From positions 1 to 52,994 of the forward strand of contig NZ_NPKI01000052.1 of assembly GCF_002284565.1 (NCBI RefSeq): a DNA stretch of 52,994 nt, read 5' to 3'. Origin of the DNA: Mesorhizobium mediterraneum. GTDB lineage: Bacteria > Pseudomonadota > Alphaproteobacteria > Rhizobiales > Rhizobiaceae. Shown here one piece after another: positions 24,437 to 33,567 of this stretch (positions within the stretch are counted from its first letter, which is position 1; the number at the start of each line of letters is the position of its first letter). The position numbers and the translations under genes are program-made. The notes beneath the pieces were generated by a model. It had not been told where the DNA came from. It worked only from the letters and a program-made list of their open reading frames with translations, and did no database searches.

Positions 24437-26089
24437 GTGGTTCATGGGCCCGACAAGGAGACGGTTGATGATGCCGCCTGGAATGAGGCGGTTGCAAGGG
24501 AGGCCGTGATCCGCAGACTGGTTTCGCTCGACTGCCCCGGCCGGTCCGATTTCTTCCGGGCTTGCCGTGAACTCGGCCTCAAGCGAACCCGGCTTTACGA
24601 ACTGATCAGGGCTTATCGGGAGCATCCGGTCACGAGTTCGCTGCTGCCGCGCCCGGGCGGCACGAGACAAGGCAGCCGCCGGTTGCCGGATGAGACCGAA
24701 GCGGTAATCGCCGAAGCGCTCCGGGACTTTTACAAGACGCGCCAGAAACCAAGCATCAATCGACTGCACAAGGAGATCCGCGGGCTCTGCCGCTCGCGTG
24801 GCGTGCGCGCACCGTCCTGGCATGCGCTGAAGGCGCGGATCGAGGCCATGGACCCCGCCGAACTGACCAAGGCACGGGAAGGCTCGAAGGCGGCGCGCGA
24901 TCGCTTCCACCCAGTTCCGGGAGAATATACCGCCGAGTGCGCGTTCGACGTAGTCCAGATCGACCACACGCTGGTCGATGTCATTGTCGTCGATCGCCGG
25001 TACCGCCGGCCACTGCAGCGGCCGTGGCTGACGCTCGCCATTGACATCGCAAGCCGCATGATCGCGGGCTTCTACCTGACCCTTGAGGCACCGTCGACGG
25101 TTTCGGTCGCGCTCGCAATCCAGCATGTCGTGCAGCCGAAAGAGGTGTGGCTTGCCGGGCTGGGGATCGATGCGAAGTGGCCGGCCTGCGGGTTCCCTGA
25201 TGCCATCCATCTCGATAACGCCAAGGAATTCCGGTCGCGCGCCCTGCAGCGGGGCGCTGAGGAATATGGCATCGAGCTCATCCATCGTCCGATCGCCACT
25301 CCCCACTATGGCGGCCATATCGAGCGGCTGATCGGCACCATGATGGGCGCCGTCCATCTTCTGCCGGGCACGACGTTCAGCGACATCGACGAGCGTGGCA
25401 GCTATGATTCCGCCGCCCATGCGACGATGACTCTGGATGAACTGGCGCGATGGCTGGCGCTCGAAATCACGCGCTACCACGCCGATCGCCATGGAACGCT
25501 GGGAATTCCGCCGCTTGCGGCATGGCATGAAGCTGTCGCCCGCCGCGTTCGGCCTGTGCGTCAGCCCCACGATCTTGCCGGCTTCATGATCGATTTCCTG
25601 CCCAGCGTCGACCGACTGGTGCGACGAGACGGCATTCACCTGTTCGGTCTTCGCTATTGGGATGATGTTCTGAGCATCTGGGCCGGGCGCCTCGATCGGC
25701 CGCTGCACGTTTCCTACGATCCACGCGATCTTTCGAGGGTTTTCGTGCGCGCTCCGGACGGTACGCGCTGGCCGATCCGCTTTGCCGATCTGCGGCGCGC
25801 GCCGATCACGCTTGGCGAACATCGCCGCGCCCGAACCGCCCTGCGGGAACGCGGTCTTTCGCGGGTCGACGAGCAACTGATCTTCGAAACCATTGAGGCC
25901 CAGCGCGCACTGGTCGAGGACGCGACCAGGCGCACCAAGGCAGCGCGTCAGCTGGCGGAAAGGCGCGACCGAGCGCTCGGCGCTGCCGCGTCAAACTCGC
26001 CGGTTGCGGCCGAGCCTGCGCAAATCGAGGATGAGCGGCCGATCGATTGGAGCAAGGTCCCCGTCTTTCCCGTCGAGGAATGGTCGTGA
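24437..26089 (+). CDS. tniA: TniA-like DDE transposase (Tn5053/Tn7 TnsB type)
   Basis: The 550-residue protein is a Mu/TnsB-type integrase. An N-terminal HTH region (FFRACRELGLKRTRLYELIRAY) is followed by the rve-type core. FDVVQIDHTLVDVIVVD gives the first Asp (about 174), IHLDNAKEFRS the second (about 258), and HYGGHIERLIGTM the Glu (about 295). A C-terminal Mu-type beta-barrel region and a basic, arginine-rich tail follow. The annotated start is GTG at 24437. The stop overlaps the start of tniB, so tniA, tniB and tniQ form one operon. Confidence 0.9.
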   Translation: MVHGPDKETVDDAAWNEAVAREAVIRRLVSLDCPGRSDFFRACRELGLKRTRLYELIRAYREHPVTSSLLPRPGGTRQGSRRLPDETEAVIAEALRDFYKTRQKPSINRLHKEIRGLCRSRGVRAPSWHALKARIEAMDPAELTKAREGSKAARDRFHPVPGEYTAECAFDVVQIDHTLVDVIVVDRRYRRPLQRPWLTLAIDIASRMIAGFYLTLEAPSTVSVALAIQHVVQPKEVWLAGLGIDAKWPACGFPDAIHLDNAKEFRSRALQRGAEEYGIELIHRPIATPHYGGHIERLIGTMMGAVHLLPGTTFSDIDERGSYDSAAHATMTLDELARWLALEITRYHADRHGTLGIPPLAAWHEAVARRVRPVRQPHDLAGFMIDFLPSVDRLVRRDGIHLFGLRYWDDVLSIWAGRLDRPLHVSYDPRDLSRVFVRAPDGTRWPIRFADLRRAPITLGEHRRARTALRERGLSRVDEQLIFETIEAQRALVEDATRRTKAARQLAERRDRALGAAASNSPVAAEPAQIEDERPIDWSKVPVFPVEEWS

Positions 26090-27010
26090 GAGGGGAGGGG
26101 ACTTTCGAGCACCTCGACGACCGCTACCGCGGCTATGCCGCTTTGCCCGACGAAGAACGCATTGCCTGGATCAAGGCCGACCGCTGGATCGGCTTCGACC
26201 AGGCGCAAGCCGCACTTGTGCGCCTGAACGCGTTGCTCGCCTATCCCCCACGTGACCGCATGCCTTGCCTGCTGATCCTACGGCAACACCGGCATGGGCA
26301 AGACCAAGATCGTGCGCAAATTCGAGCGGGCGCATCCGCCCACATTGTGTCAGTCGACGGGCGTTACCAACAGGCCGGTCGTCGTGGCCCAAGTACCCTC
26401 GGAGCCGGTCGAGCGCGACCTCTATCGGGAACTGCTGGCCAGCCTGCAGGCTCCCGCGCTCGTGGGCGGCACGCTTGCCCGGGAGAAGGACATCTGCCGC
26501 TCGCTGCTGCGCACCGTCGGCGCCAGGATGATCGTGCTCGACGAGGTCAACGGGATGCTGGCGGGGACCTATCGGCAGCAACGGATATTCCTCAATGCGC
26601 TGCGGTTTCTCGCGAACGACCTGAGAGTGCCGCTGGTGTGCGCCGGCACCGATCTGGCGCGCCAGGCATTGCTCACCGACGCGCAGCTCGCCGAGCGCTT
26701 CGAGGCGTTTCATCTAAAACCCTGGAAGAACGATCACGCCTTTGCGCGGCTCTTGAAAAGCCTCGCTGGCATCCTGCCGCTGCGCGCTCCGTCCGATCTC
26801 GAAACGGACCCGGTTCGCGAAAGGATCCACACGCTCGCCAGCGGCGTCACGTTCCGGATTTTCCAGCTGATCGAGACGGCAGCCGAGGCGGCGATCCGGT
26901 CGGGGAAGGAACGGCTCGACCTGCTGAGTTTTGGAGACGATCTCGTGCTGCCGCTTGTGTCGATGACGCAATCGGCACGCCGGCGGATGCCGCAGGCGGC
27001 GGCCGGGTGA
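26080..27010 (+). pseudogene. tniB: TniB-like AAA+ ATPase, frameshifted before Walker A
   Basis: TniB/TnsC-type ATPases select the target and activate TniA. Starting at ATG 26080, the protein reads MVVRGEGTFEHLDDRYRGYAALPDEERIAWIKADRWIGFDQA and reaches DRMPCLLI near 26278. The P-loop YGNTGMGKTKIVRKFERAHPP then continues in the next frame, through MIVLDEVN (Walker B, about 26528-26551), to a stop at 27008-27010. One extra C in gatcctacggc (26275-26282) explains the shift. As written, the product would lack the P-loop, or the base could be a sequencing error. The tniQ start overlaps the stop (TGATG). Confidence 0.87.
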
Positions 27011-28191
27011 TGGAGCCGGATCGTCTGCCCGTGGCGCCGCGGCCCTATCGCGACGAATTGCTGTCATCCTGGATGGCGCGGGTGGCATGCCGCTACGGCC
27101 TTACAGCGGAAGAGCTGGCGGGGCATTTCGCCGTTGATGGCAATTGCTTATCTTCGCCCTTGGCGATCGACGACAGGGCGCCGGCGCTCGATCAGACGAG
27201 GGTGTTGGCGCAGGCCTGTGGTGTCGACCCCGAGCGACTGCAGCGCCTGGCCTTGAGCAAGCGCTATCCGCACCGCTCTCGATCATGGTACGTGAGCGCA
27301 GGACCTGAGTGGGCGCCGTTGGCAAGGCCTCCATCCACCCCGGTCTGTGTCGCCTGCTTCGCTGCCGATCAAGCAGCCGGCCGCGATGCCTATTTGCGAG
27401 CCGGCTGGATGCTTGGCGAGCGCTGCATCTGTCCGATGCACGGCCGGCTGCTTCATGATCGCTGTGTCTCGTGTCATCGACAACTTTCCGTGGCTTTCCA
27501 CCTGCACGAGGGAAGCGCTCGGCCGGCCTGCAGTCATTGCGCGCGGCTTCTCACCGATAGGGGAGGGGAGGGCGATCAGCCACAGGATACCGCCCTCGTG
27601 GCGACGGCGCTGGCCACCCAGCAGCGGATTACGGCAAGCCTCAACGGTGAAAATCCCGAGGGCGACAGGCTCGAGAAGGCGCTCTCGGTGCTCTGGGCGC
27701 CGCTCGACCACCCAGCCGCGGCACGACCCGTGCTGGCGCTCTGGTTCAATGAAGCTGGCTGGCGCTGTCCCTACGACGTCCGGCACGCCGTCGGCGCCGC
27801 AACTCCGCTTGGCCAGTTGCCGGTGCGCTGGCGCTTTATCACGCTGCTGGCTTTCGACGATGTTTTCGGCACCAGGCTGCTCGGTGGCGAGGGATTGCCG
27901 CCTCTCGCCGCGCATCTGATGCGGCGGGCCGCGCCACGGCAGATCCGCTTCTCAAGCCGACGGCCGAGCGGCCAGGCGCTGAAGCGCTCATCGGCCGAAT
28001 ACGAGCGCCTGGCGCGTCAAATCCTGGCTGATCCGGGCTGGATCGCCGCGGCAAAGCTACCTCCGCGGAAACGGGAGCGTGTTCGCGCTCGCCTGATCGA
28101 TGCTGCGCTTGCCCGGAACCCGCCGGCGTCACCCGGGGCAACATTGTCGCCCAAACCGCCGAGCGACGAGCAGGCGATTCAGAAATGCTGA
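27010..28191 (+). CDS. tniQ: TniQ family protein
   Basis: TniQ/TnsD-related proteins guide transposition to targets. The 393-residue protein begins MEPDRLPVAPRPYRDELLSSWMARVACRYGLTAEELAGHF, the conserved TniQ N-terminal fold. Zinc ligands are visible as CVACF (about 112-116), CICPMHGRLLHDRCVSCHRQL (about 138-158) and CSHC near 176. The C-terminal half is basic and less conserved. It is translationally coupled to tniB. Because tniB carries a +1 shift, this frame is open all the way back to 26047, which is an artefact and not a TniB-TniQ fusion. Confidence 0.9.
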   Translation: MEPDRLPVAPRPYRDELLSSWMARVACRYGLTAEELAGHFAVDGNCLSSPLAIDDRAPALDQTRVLAQACGVDPERLQRLALSKRYPHRSRSWYVSAGPEWAPLARPPSTPVCVACFAADQAAGRDAYLRAGWMLGERCICPMHGRLLHDRCVSCHRQLSVAFHLHEGSARPACSHCARLLTDRGGEGDQPQDTALVATALATQQRITASLNGENPEGDRLEKALSVLWAPLDHPAAARPVLALWFNEAGWRCPYDVRHAVGAATPLGQLPVRWRFITLLAFDDVFGTRLLGGEGLPPLAAHLMRRAAPRQIRFSSRRPSGQALKRSSAEYERLARQILADPGWIAAAKLPPRKRERVRARLIDAALARNPPASPGATLSPKPPSDEQAIQKC

Positions 28192-28451
28192 GACTGCGTG
28201 CTGCGGTGCGCAGTCTCACGAATTCCGATTCATCCGGCCGCACCAGGATACGCGAGATTTCGTCCGGAAGCCCGATTGGCGTGAATTTCGGCGTTCTGCG
28301 TGACGAGAGAGGCCATCCACTGGCCGCTGTCCGGGGATTAAGCGCAAACCCGGTCCGCTCAATGAACGCGAATTCTCGTCGATCTGACGCCTAAACGAGG
28401 CCGTCCGCCGGTGAAAAACGAGCGACAGGGGCCATTTCCTCTATAAAGACC

Positions 28452-28486
28452 AAAACGAACGATAATGCAACATTATCGTTCGTTTT
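28452..28486. promoter_or_regulatory. Perfect 16-bp inverted repeat upstream of the DUF1403-scpB operon
   Basis: AAAACGAACGATAATG is repeated in inverted form after a CAA spacer. The centre is 93 bp upstream of the DUF1403 gene and about 280 bp after tniQ. A long AT-rich palindrome without a T-tract fits an operator better than a terminator. The binding protein is unknown. Confidence 0.75.
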
Positions 28487-28561
28487 AATGTTCCGACAGG
28501 CTGTGCGTTTTGGCGCGAAAGTGATGGCACAAAGCGCACAGCCGCTTTACCCTCCAAAATC

Positions 28562-29515
28562 ATGATTCGCCTCGATCCCGCGACCGCCAGTCCCGCCGCG
28601 CCGCCCGCCGTCCCGGCCTGGGCGCTCGCCGCCGGCGGCGCACGGAGCGACGCCGACGCCGCCTTCCAGGCCGGCGCCGCCTTGGGCACGCTCGACACCC
28701 TTAGCCGGGCGCAGCCTGCCTGGGCTGGGGCCTGGCGGCAGCGGCTGGCGCTCAACAGCGCCGCAGCCAGCATGCGGCTCGCCGGCCGCGCCGAGGACGA
28801 GGCCGGCTTGCGCGATGCCTGGCAGCTTTGCCCGGCCGGCGCCGATCCCGGTCCTGCCGGCGCCATCTTTGGCGCCTGGCGGCAGTTGGCGCTGCAGCCG
28901 CCCGTTGCCAACGCCGAGCGGCTCGAAAACATCGTCGACCAGCTGGGGCTCCATTGGGACGGCGAGGCGCTGGCCGCGCTTTGTGAACACATTGACGACC
29001 TGGCGCGCTCGGGGCGGCCGGCGCCGTTCGCCGCGGCGGCGATCGCCGCCCACGTCGTTGCCATGCGGCCCGATGCCGAGCTTCTTGCCTGGTGGCTGGC
29101 CGACCTGGTGCTGGCGCACAGCCTGCGCTGGCCGCGGCCGCTGCCGCTACTGATGGCGCAGGCCTTTGGACCGGCTTTTCGCGGCGAGGCCGGCGGCAAG
29201 CGCATCCGACCCGGGGACAAGAATTTTGAGCGGCCGGTTTGCGTCGCGCTCGTTGCGGCCGCGGCCGACACCTGCCGGTTGGCCGCCGATGTGTCGCGTC
29301 GTGCGGAGCGGCTCATCGCCATCGCACCGAAGCTCAGGGCAAAGGGGGCGGGCCATGTGATTTTTTTGCTCCTCAATGAAGACGCCGTGTCTGGCAGGCT
29401 GACGACCAAAACCCTGTCTCGTTTTGCCGCGCGGCGCTTGTTCGAGCGGCTGCAACAATTCGATGCCGTGCGCGAGCTTTCCGGCCGCACCACGTTTCGG
29501 CTGTTTGGGTTGTAG
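28562..29515 (+). CDS. DUF1403 family protein
   Basis: The 317-residue protein is alanine-rich and mostly helical in appearance, and matches the DUF1403 family found on rhizobial plasmids next to an ScpB-like gene. Recognised stretches are WALAAGGARSDADAAFQAGAALGTLD (21-46), LARSGRPAPFAAAAIAAHVVAMRPDAELLAWWLADLVLA (about 147-185) and MAQAFGPAFR. The biochemical role is not known. It is separated from scpB by two bases, so the two form an operon behind a perfect inverted repeat. A role in chromosome or plasmid organisation is inferred only from the ScpB partner. Confidence 0.78.
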   Translation: MIRLDPATASPAAPPAVPAWALAAGGARSDADAAFQAGAALGTLDTLSRAQPAWAGAWRQRLALNSAAASMRLAGRAEDEAGLRDAWQLCPAGADPGPAGAIFGAWRQLALQPPVANAERLENIVDQLGLHWDGEALAALCEHIDDLARSGRPAPFAAAAIAAHVVAMRPDAELLAWWLADLVLAHSLRWPRPLPLLMAQAFGPAFRGEAGGKRIRPGDKNFERPVCVALVAAAADTCRLAADVSRRAERLIAIAPKLRAKGAGHVIFLLLNEDAVSGRLTTKTLSRFAARRLFERLQQFDAVRELSGRTTFRLFGL

Positions 29516-29517
29516 CG

Positions 29518-30207
29518 ATGAGCGAAGCCTCTGTCCGCCGCAAGCCGAACGAACAGCCGGCGCTGCTCGACGCCGAACTCGAGCACCTGCCGCCAGAACT
29601 GCGCTGGCGCGAATGGATGGGCCGCGTCGAAGCGGTGATTTTTTCCGCCAGCGAACCGGTGACACGTAGTGTCCTCGCGCGGGTGGTGGGGAAGAACTGC
29701 AATCTCGAGCTGATCATCGACGACATCCGCGCCGAGCTCGCCGGCCGCCCCTACGAGCTGGTCGCGGTCGCCGGTGGCTGGCAGCACCGGACCAAAAAAT
29801 TTTTTGGGGACGCTATCCGCGCCGCCTTCGGCACGGCAGCGGACGAGGGGGAACTGTCGCAGGCGGAGGCGCTGGTTTTGATGTGCATTGCCTATTTCCA
29901 GCCGATCACGCGTGGCGAGCTGTCTTCCTTCTTCGGCAAGGAGGTGTCGCGCGATCTGATCGGCGTGCTGCGCGCGCAGGAGCTCATTGCCTCGGGGCCG
30001 CGCAGCCCGCAGCCTGGCGCGCCCTACACCTATGTGACGACCAAGAATTTCTTGTCGCAGTTCGGGCTCGACACGCTGCGGCAACTGCCGGATTTCGAGG
30101 CGCTCGAGGATGCCGGACTGCTGTCGAAGGAGAAGCTGCTGGCGGGCGACATCCTGCTTGGGTTTTCTTCCAACCAACGAAACGCCCACCCAGAGATCGA
30201 TGATTGA
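29518..30207 (+). CDS. ScpB-like winged-helix protein
   Basis: The 229-residue protein resembles ScpB, the winged-helix dimer of the SMC-ScpAB condensin. Recognised blocks are RWREWMGRVEAVIFSASEPVTRSVLARVVG (28-57) and LSQAEALVLMCIAYFQPITRGELSSFFGKEVSRDLIGVLRAQELI (about 116-160). PGAPYTYVTTKNFLSQFGLDTLRQLP follows, the usual end of the second winged helix. No ScpA/kleisin or SMC gene is nearby, so this is a stand-alone plasmid-type ScpB paired with DUF1403. It starts two bases after the preceding stop. Confidence 0.82.
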   Translation: MSEASVRRKPNEQPALLDAELEHLPPELRWREWMGRVEAVIFSASEPVTRSVLARVVGKNCNLELIIDDIRAELAGRPYELVAVAGGWQHRTKKFFGDAIRAAFGTAADEGELSQAEALVLMCIAYFQPITRGELSSFFGKEVSRDLIGVLRAQELIASGPRSPQPGAPYTYVTTKNFLSQFGLDTLRQLPDFEALEDAGLLSKEKLLAGDILLGFSSNQRNAHPEIDD

Positions 30208-30889
30208 CTGTGCGGGGGCGCGTAGCAACCGCTGGCAGTTGCGTGTCGGAAATGTGTGTGGCATTCACCGCTGCATTCTCGCAATCCCCCCGTACCGCGC
30301 GTGTTGCCGGCCACCCGGCTCCTCGCAGTGAAACGCCCCGACTTCTTCGTCTGCGTGAACGGTGGCAACACGGCAGGTCTCGCTACTCCCTCTCGTGTGC
30401 GCCCACCGCCGTCGGGTTCAAGAACTACTGGGAGCGGGTGATCGACCCAGTCCAACAGGCACCTTGGTACAAGACCCCGCGCCCCACGACATGGGAAATG
30501 GAGATGTAGGATGTGTGTGTTGCTATGCTCGATGCTATCTACTACCAGCCAAAGCCCAATTGAGGACCCAACATAGGGCTGGATTACCCTCTTGCTCGCC
30601 GAGCGTTCTTTATTGACGAAACGAGACTTACCTGTGGTGTGGCGTCTTCCGCGATCTCAACTCGGAGGGCCCGACGGTCGCTGAGCCAGCTCGTGATTAA
30701 GGGGTGGCCCCGTCCAAAGGCACCCCGGATCAAATTGGTGCGCGACTGGGGCGGACACGGACGCTGGCGCTACTCCGCGTCAAGGCGACTGACCGCATCG
30801 TCGGCGTCGCCACACTAAAAACCCCCCACTCAGGATACCGGGTAAATACGTTCGCCGCAGCCGCGGCTGGGGAGGCGGCTCTTCGACCA
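30208..30889. other. No gene recognised
   Basis: Several short overlapping open frames occur on both strands without recognisable families. The last 100 bp merge into the IS66 remnant. Confidence 0.45.
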
Positions 30890-31172
30890 GCAGCGCCGCA
30901 AAGCCGGGTGCTGCGGCCATGCTTTCGGGCAGTGCCAGAGATCCATTCCGCAGCCGCTTGCGCCAATCATAGATCTGCCAGCGCGTCGCCCCGTACTTGC
31001 GCGCCACCTCCGCCAACTGGACACCTGGCTGCAGGCTCTCAGCTACAATCCGCGACTTCTCCGCGTCTGTGCGCCGCCGCCGACCCGTCCGACCTTCGAT
31101 CACTTCCAGCCGACCCGCATATCCAGTGCTTGAGACGTCCAACTGGACGCCCATTTTGCCGTCTCGTTCCAT
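30890..31172 (-). pseudogene. IS66-family TnpA (OrfA), truncated
   Basis: The start MERDGKMGVQLDVSSTGYAG is followed by RRRRTDAEKSRIVAESLQPGVQLAEVARKYGATRWQIYDWRKRLRNG, the HTH of IS66 OrfA. After LLVEEPPPQP the frame runs into other DNA. OrfB and the large transposase TnpC are absent, so the element is a fragment. Confidence 0.72.
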
Positions 31173-31760
31173 GCACACACCTCCGTCCAAATCGGAGGGA
31201 CTCTTCGCATGACAAGGCCGAGCTGCGCAGGGTTGGACGCAGGACCAGCTAAGGGCTTTACCGTAAAGCCGGCAATGTCATAAGTCGAACCTAGACGGCG
31301 ACATTCGCGAATCAGCGCCCCGAGATCCTCTATATCGACGCGGATTGCCCTCAAACCCTTCCGTCGCGAGATAATTGCACTGCGTTGACTCAGCCGATAC
31401 GACAATTGGATTAAGTCAGAGACGCTGGGCCGCTTGGACGTAAAGCAGCCCAGTACCCATCGCGTGGCCTTCAAACAGGATAAGCGCTCTTCTTGCTATC
31501 GGCTCATAGAACCCCATGCTGCGTTCTGAGCGTAAATGGGCATCAGTTTTGGCCGCAACTAACCTCAGAGGTCGTGGCGAATGTACCATCGTCAGCGGTT
31601 TCCAACCGCAAACGTTCTGTAAATTAGTTTGAAGGTTTTGTACCAAGATTAGCAGAAGAGAGTGGCCCGTGGAGCGGACCTCTGCATCAAACCCTAGTCT
31701 ATCGGATGACACCCAGCGCTGTGTGCGCGAGACACCGTGGCTTTCGCAACCAAACTGGAT

Positions 31761-31866
31761 TGTCGAAAGCCTGACAGACTTTGGCCGTAAGGGACTTGCA
31801 CAAAACAAAAAAATGCAAGCAGGCCCTTGAATTTATGTCCTTTTTTTTCTTGGCATTGCCCTTGCT
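31761..31866 (+). promoter_or_regulatory. NifA upstream site and sigma-54 promoter
   Basis: TGT-N10-ACA stands at 31761-31776 and fits the NifA upstream activator site exactly. Eighty-odd bases later TGGCATTGCCCTTGCT (31851-31866) has GG and GC separated by 10 bases, as in -24/-12 promoters. It points to the arginine deiminase gene, with about 340 bp of leader. Such promoters are active in low-oxygen, nitrogen-fixing nodules. Control by NifA is inference from the sites. Confidence 0.75.
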
Positions 31867-31869
31867 GTT

Positions 31870-32216
31870 TAGACGACGACGTTTACGAGGAGGGCCGTTC
31901 GAATGTCGGTACCGATGATTTGCTTGAAAGCTCCAATGACACGAGGGGCTTCGAACAGTTGCAGGCGACCGCCAAATCCGGTGCAGGCGGGTAGTTGTTG
32001 TCCGGCTGATCGGCTACACCGGACGACGTGCTGTTTGCCTACGTCCCAACGTGCGATGTCCTCAATCAGCATCCTTTTGCAGCTTTGGACCCGGCGGGTA
32101 GAGCGCCCTCGTTCTGGCCGATCCCACCACCATGACCGGCGATTTGGCGCGATTGGCTTGCAGTCAACGAGACAGGACCTGCGCCATCGGCTCCATCTGA
32201 GGGCAACGCAACTCCC
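31870..32216 (+). other. Leader region before the arginine deiminase gene
   Basis: An open frame at 31903-32220 overlaps the next start but has poor coding quality, many Arg and Ser codons and no ribosome-binding site. It may be a decayed first gene of the operon or untranslated leader. Confidence 0.4.
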
Positions 32217-33434
32217 ATGATGAGCTTAGGTGTCCACTCCGAGGTCGCCCGGCTGCGAGAGGTAATGGTGCACCGGCCAGGCCTTAGCCTAAACCGCCTC
32301 ACCCCGCGGAACTGCAAGGGCCTTCTTTTCGACGACGTGCTTTGGGTGGAGCGCGCCGGCCAGGAGCACGACATGTTTGTGGATGCCCTGCGCGATCGTG
32401 GCGTGATGGTTCACTCTTTCGACGAATTACTTTCTGCAACGTTGGCCTTGCCCGAAGCGCGTCGTTGGCTCCTCGAGCGTCGCGTTCAACCTTCAGCTGT
32501 CGGGCAAGACGTGGTCGATGAACTGCGAAACTGGCTCGGCGAAATTCCGCCTGGTCAACTCGCGACCTATCTGGTCAGTGGGATTTTGGCTTCGGAACTG
32601 CCGTTCGAACCGCGCAGCCTAACGGGGCAAACGTTGGAACCGGAGGATTTCGTCCTCCCGCCATTGCCGAACCAGGTTTTCACACGTGACAGCTCCTGTT
32701 GGATTTATGGTGGTGTCTCAGTCAACACTATGTATTGGCCTGCAAGACAGCCGGAAGCAACGAATGTCGAGGCGGTCTACCGGTTCCATCCGCGGTTTCG
32801 AGACGCCAGCTTCACTTACTTGATGCCCGATGGAGCAGACTTCGCTTCCAGTCTTGAGGGTGGTGATGTGATGCCGGTCGGCGGCGGTGTTGTGCTGATT
32901 GGAATGGGGGAACGAACCAAACCCCAAGCAGTCGAGGCTCTAACGCGACGCTTGTTCACGATGAAGGGTGTGACCCACGTCATCGCCGCGCTGATGCCGC
33001 GGACTCGTAGCGCGATGCATCTTGACACGATCTTCACCTTCTGCGATCGCGACCTCGTGACGATCTACCCGAAGGTTATTAAGCTGCTCAAGACGTTTTC
33101 GTTACGACCGAACCATGCTGCGGGTGTGCTCGATGTCACCAAGGAGACAAGACCTTTCTTATCTGTAGTGGCCGAGGCGCTGGGATTGAAGACTCTCCGC
33201 ACTGTCGAGACCGGCGGTGACAGCTTCGCGGCCGAGCGGGAGCAATGGAATGCCGCCAATAATGTGATCGCCATCGCGCCGGGCGTCGTGATTGCCTACG
33301 AACGCAACATACACACGAATACGCTATTGAGCCGGGCAGGCGTGGAAGTGATCACCGTCGACGGTGCTGAACTCAGTCGTGGTCGCGGCGGCGGGCGCTG
33401 CATGACTTGCCCACTTGTGCGCGATCCAATCTGA
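32217..33434 (+). CDS. arcA: Arginine deiminase
   Basis: It converts L-arginine to L-citrulline and ammonia in the cytoplasm. The 405-residue protein has the full guanidino-enzyme active site: FTRD with Asp158, EGGD with Glu214, HLDT with His268 and the nucleophile Cys395 in GRGGGRCMTCP near the C-terminus. Length is normal for bacterial ArcA. Two ATG codons stand at the start (32217 and 32220), and the second gives MSLGVHSEV, closer to the family. It lies about 350 bp downstream of a NifA/sigma-54 promoter and upstream of a CtlX-type gene. No carbamate kinase or ornithine carbamoyltransferase gene follows, so the ATP-yielding deiminase pathway is not encoded here. Confidence 0.92.
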   Translation: MMSLGVHSEVARLREVMVHRPGLSLNRLTPRNCKGLLFDDVLWVERAGQEHDMFVDALRDRGVMVHSFDELLSATLALPEARRWLLERRVQPSAVGQDVVDELRNWLGEIPPGQLATYLVSGILASELPFEPRSLTGQTLEPEDFVLPPLPNQVFTRDSSCWIYGGVSVNTMYWPARQPEATNVEAVYRFHPRFRDASFTYLMPDGADFASSLEGGDVMPVGGGVVLIGMGERTKPQAVEALTRRLFTMKGVTHVIAALMPRTRSAMHLDTIFTFCDRDLVTIYPKVIKLLKTFSLRPNHAAGVLDVTKETRPFLSVVAEALGLKTLRTVETGGDSFAAEREQWNAANNVIAIAPGVVIAYERNIHTNTLLSRAGVEVITVDGAELSRGRGGGRCMTCPLVRDPI

Positions 33435-33567
33435 CCAAACGTACTTTGACATCGACCCGCCAGGCATAGCAAGACCATCGCAATTTCGGCATTTCCGCCT
33501 CAACGTGATCGCTGACCCAAATGACCCGCGCGGTTGCTCGGCTTACTTCAGCGCACTCCCTAACCCG

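Noticed and set aside
24383..25876. 497-codon minus-strand frame opposite tniA
   Set aside because: tniA on the plus strand has a full DDE motif set. The opposite frame has no family features.
26047..28191. 714-codon frame suggesting a TniB-TniQ fusion
   Set aside because: The middle part is out-of-frame tniB. The true P-loop is in another frame, and tniQ has its own start at 27010.
30828..30850. Border-like CAGGATA...CGGGTAAAT
   Set aside because: The distal part resembles a nopaline right border, but the spacer between the two halves is about five bases too short and the site has no vir context.
31720..31736. Second possible NifA site TGT...ACA
   Set aside because: The spacing is nine bases and not ten. 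The site at 31761-31776 fits exactly.
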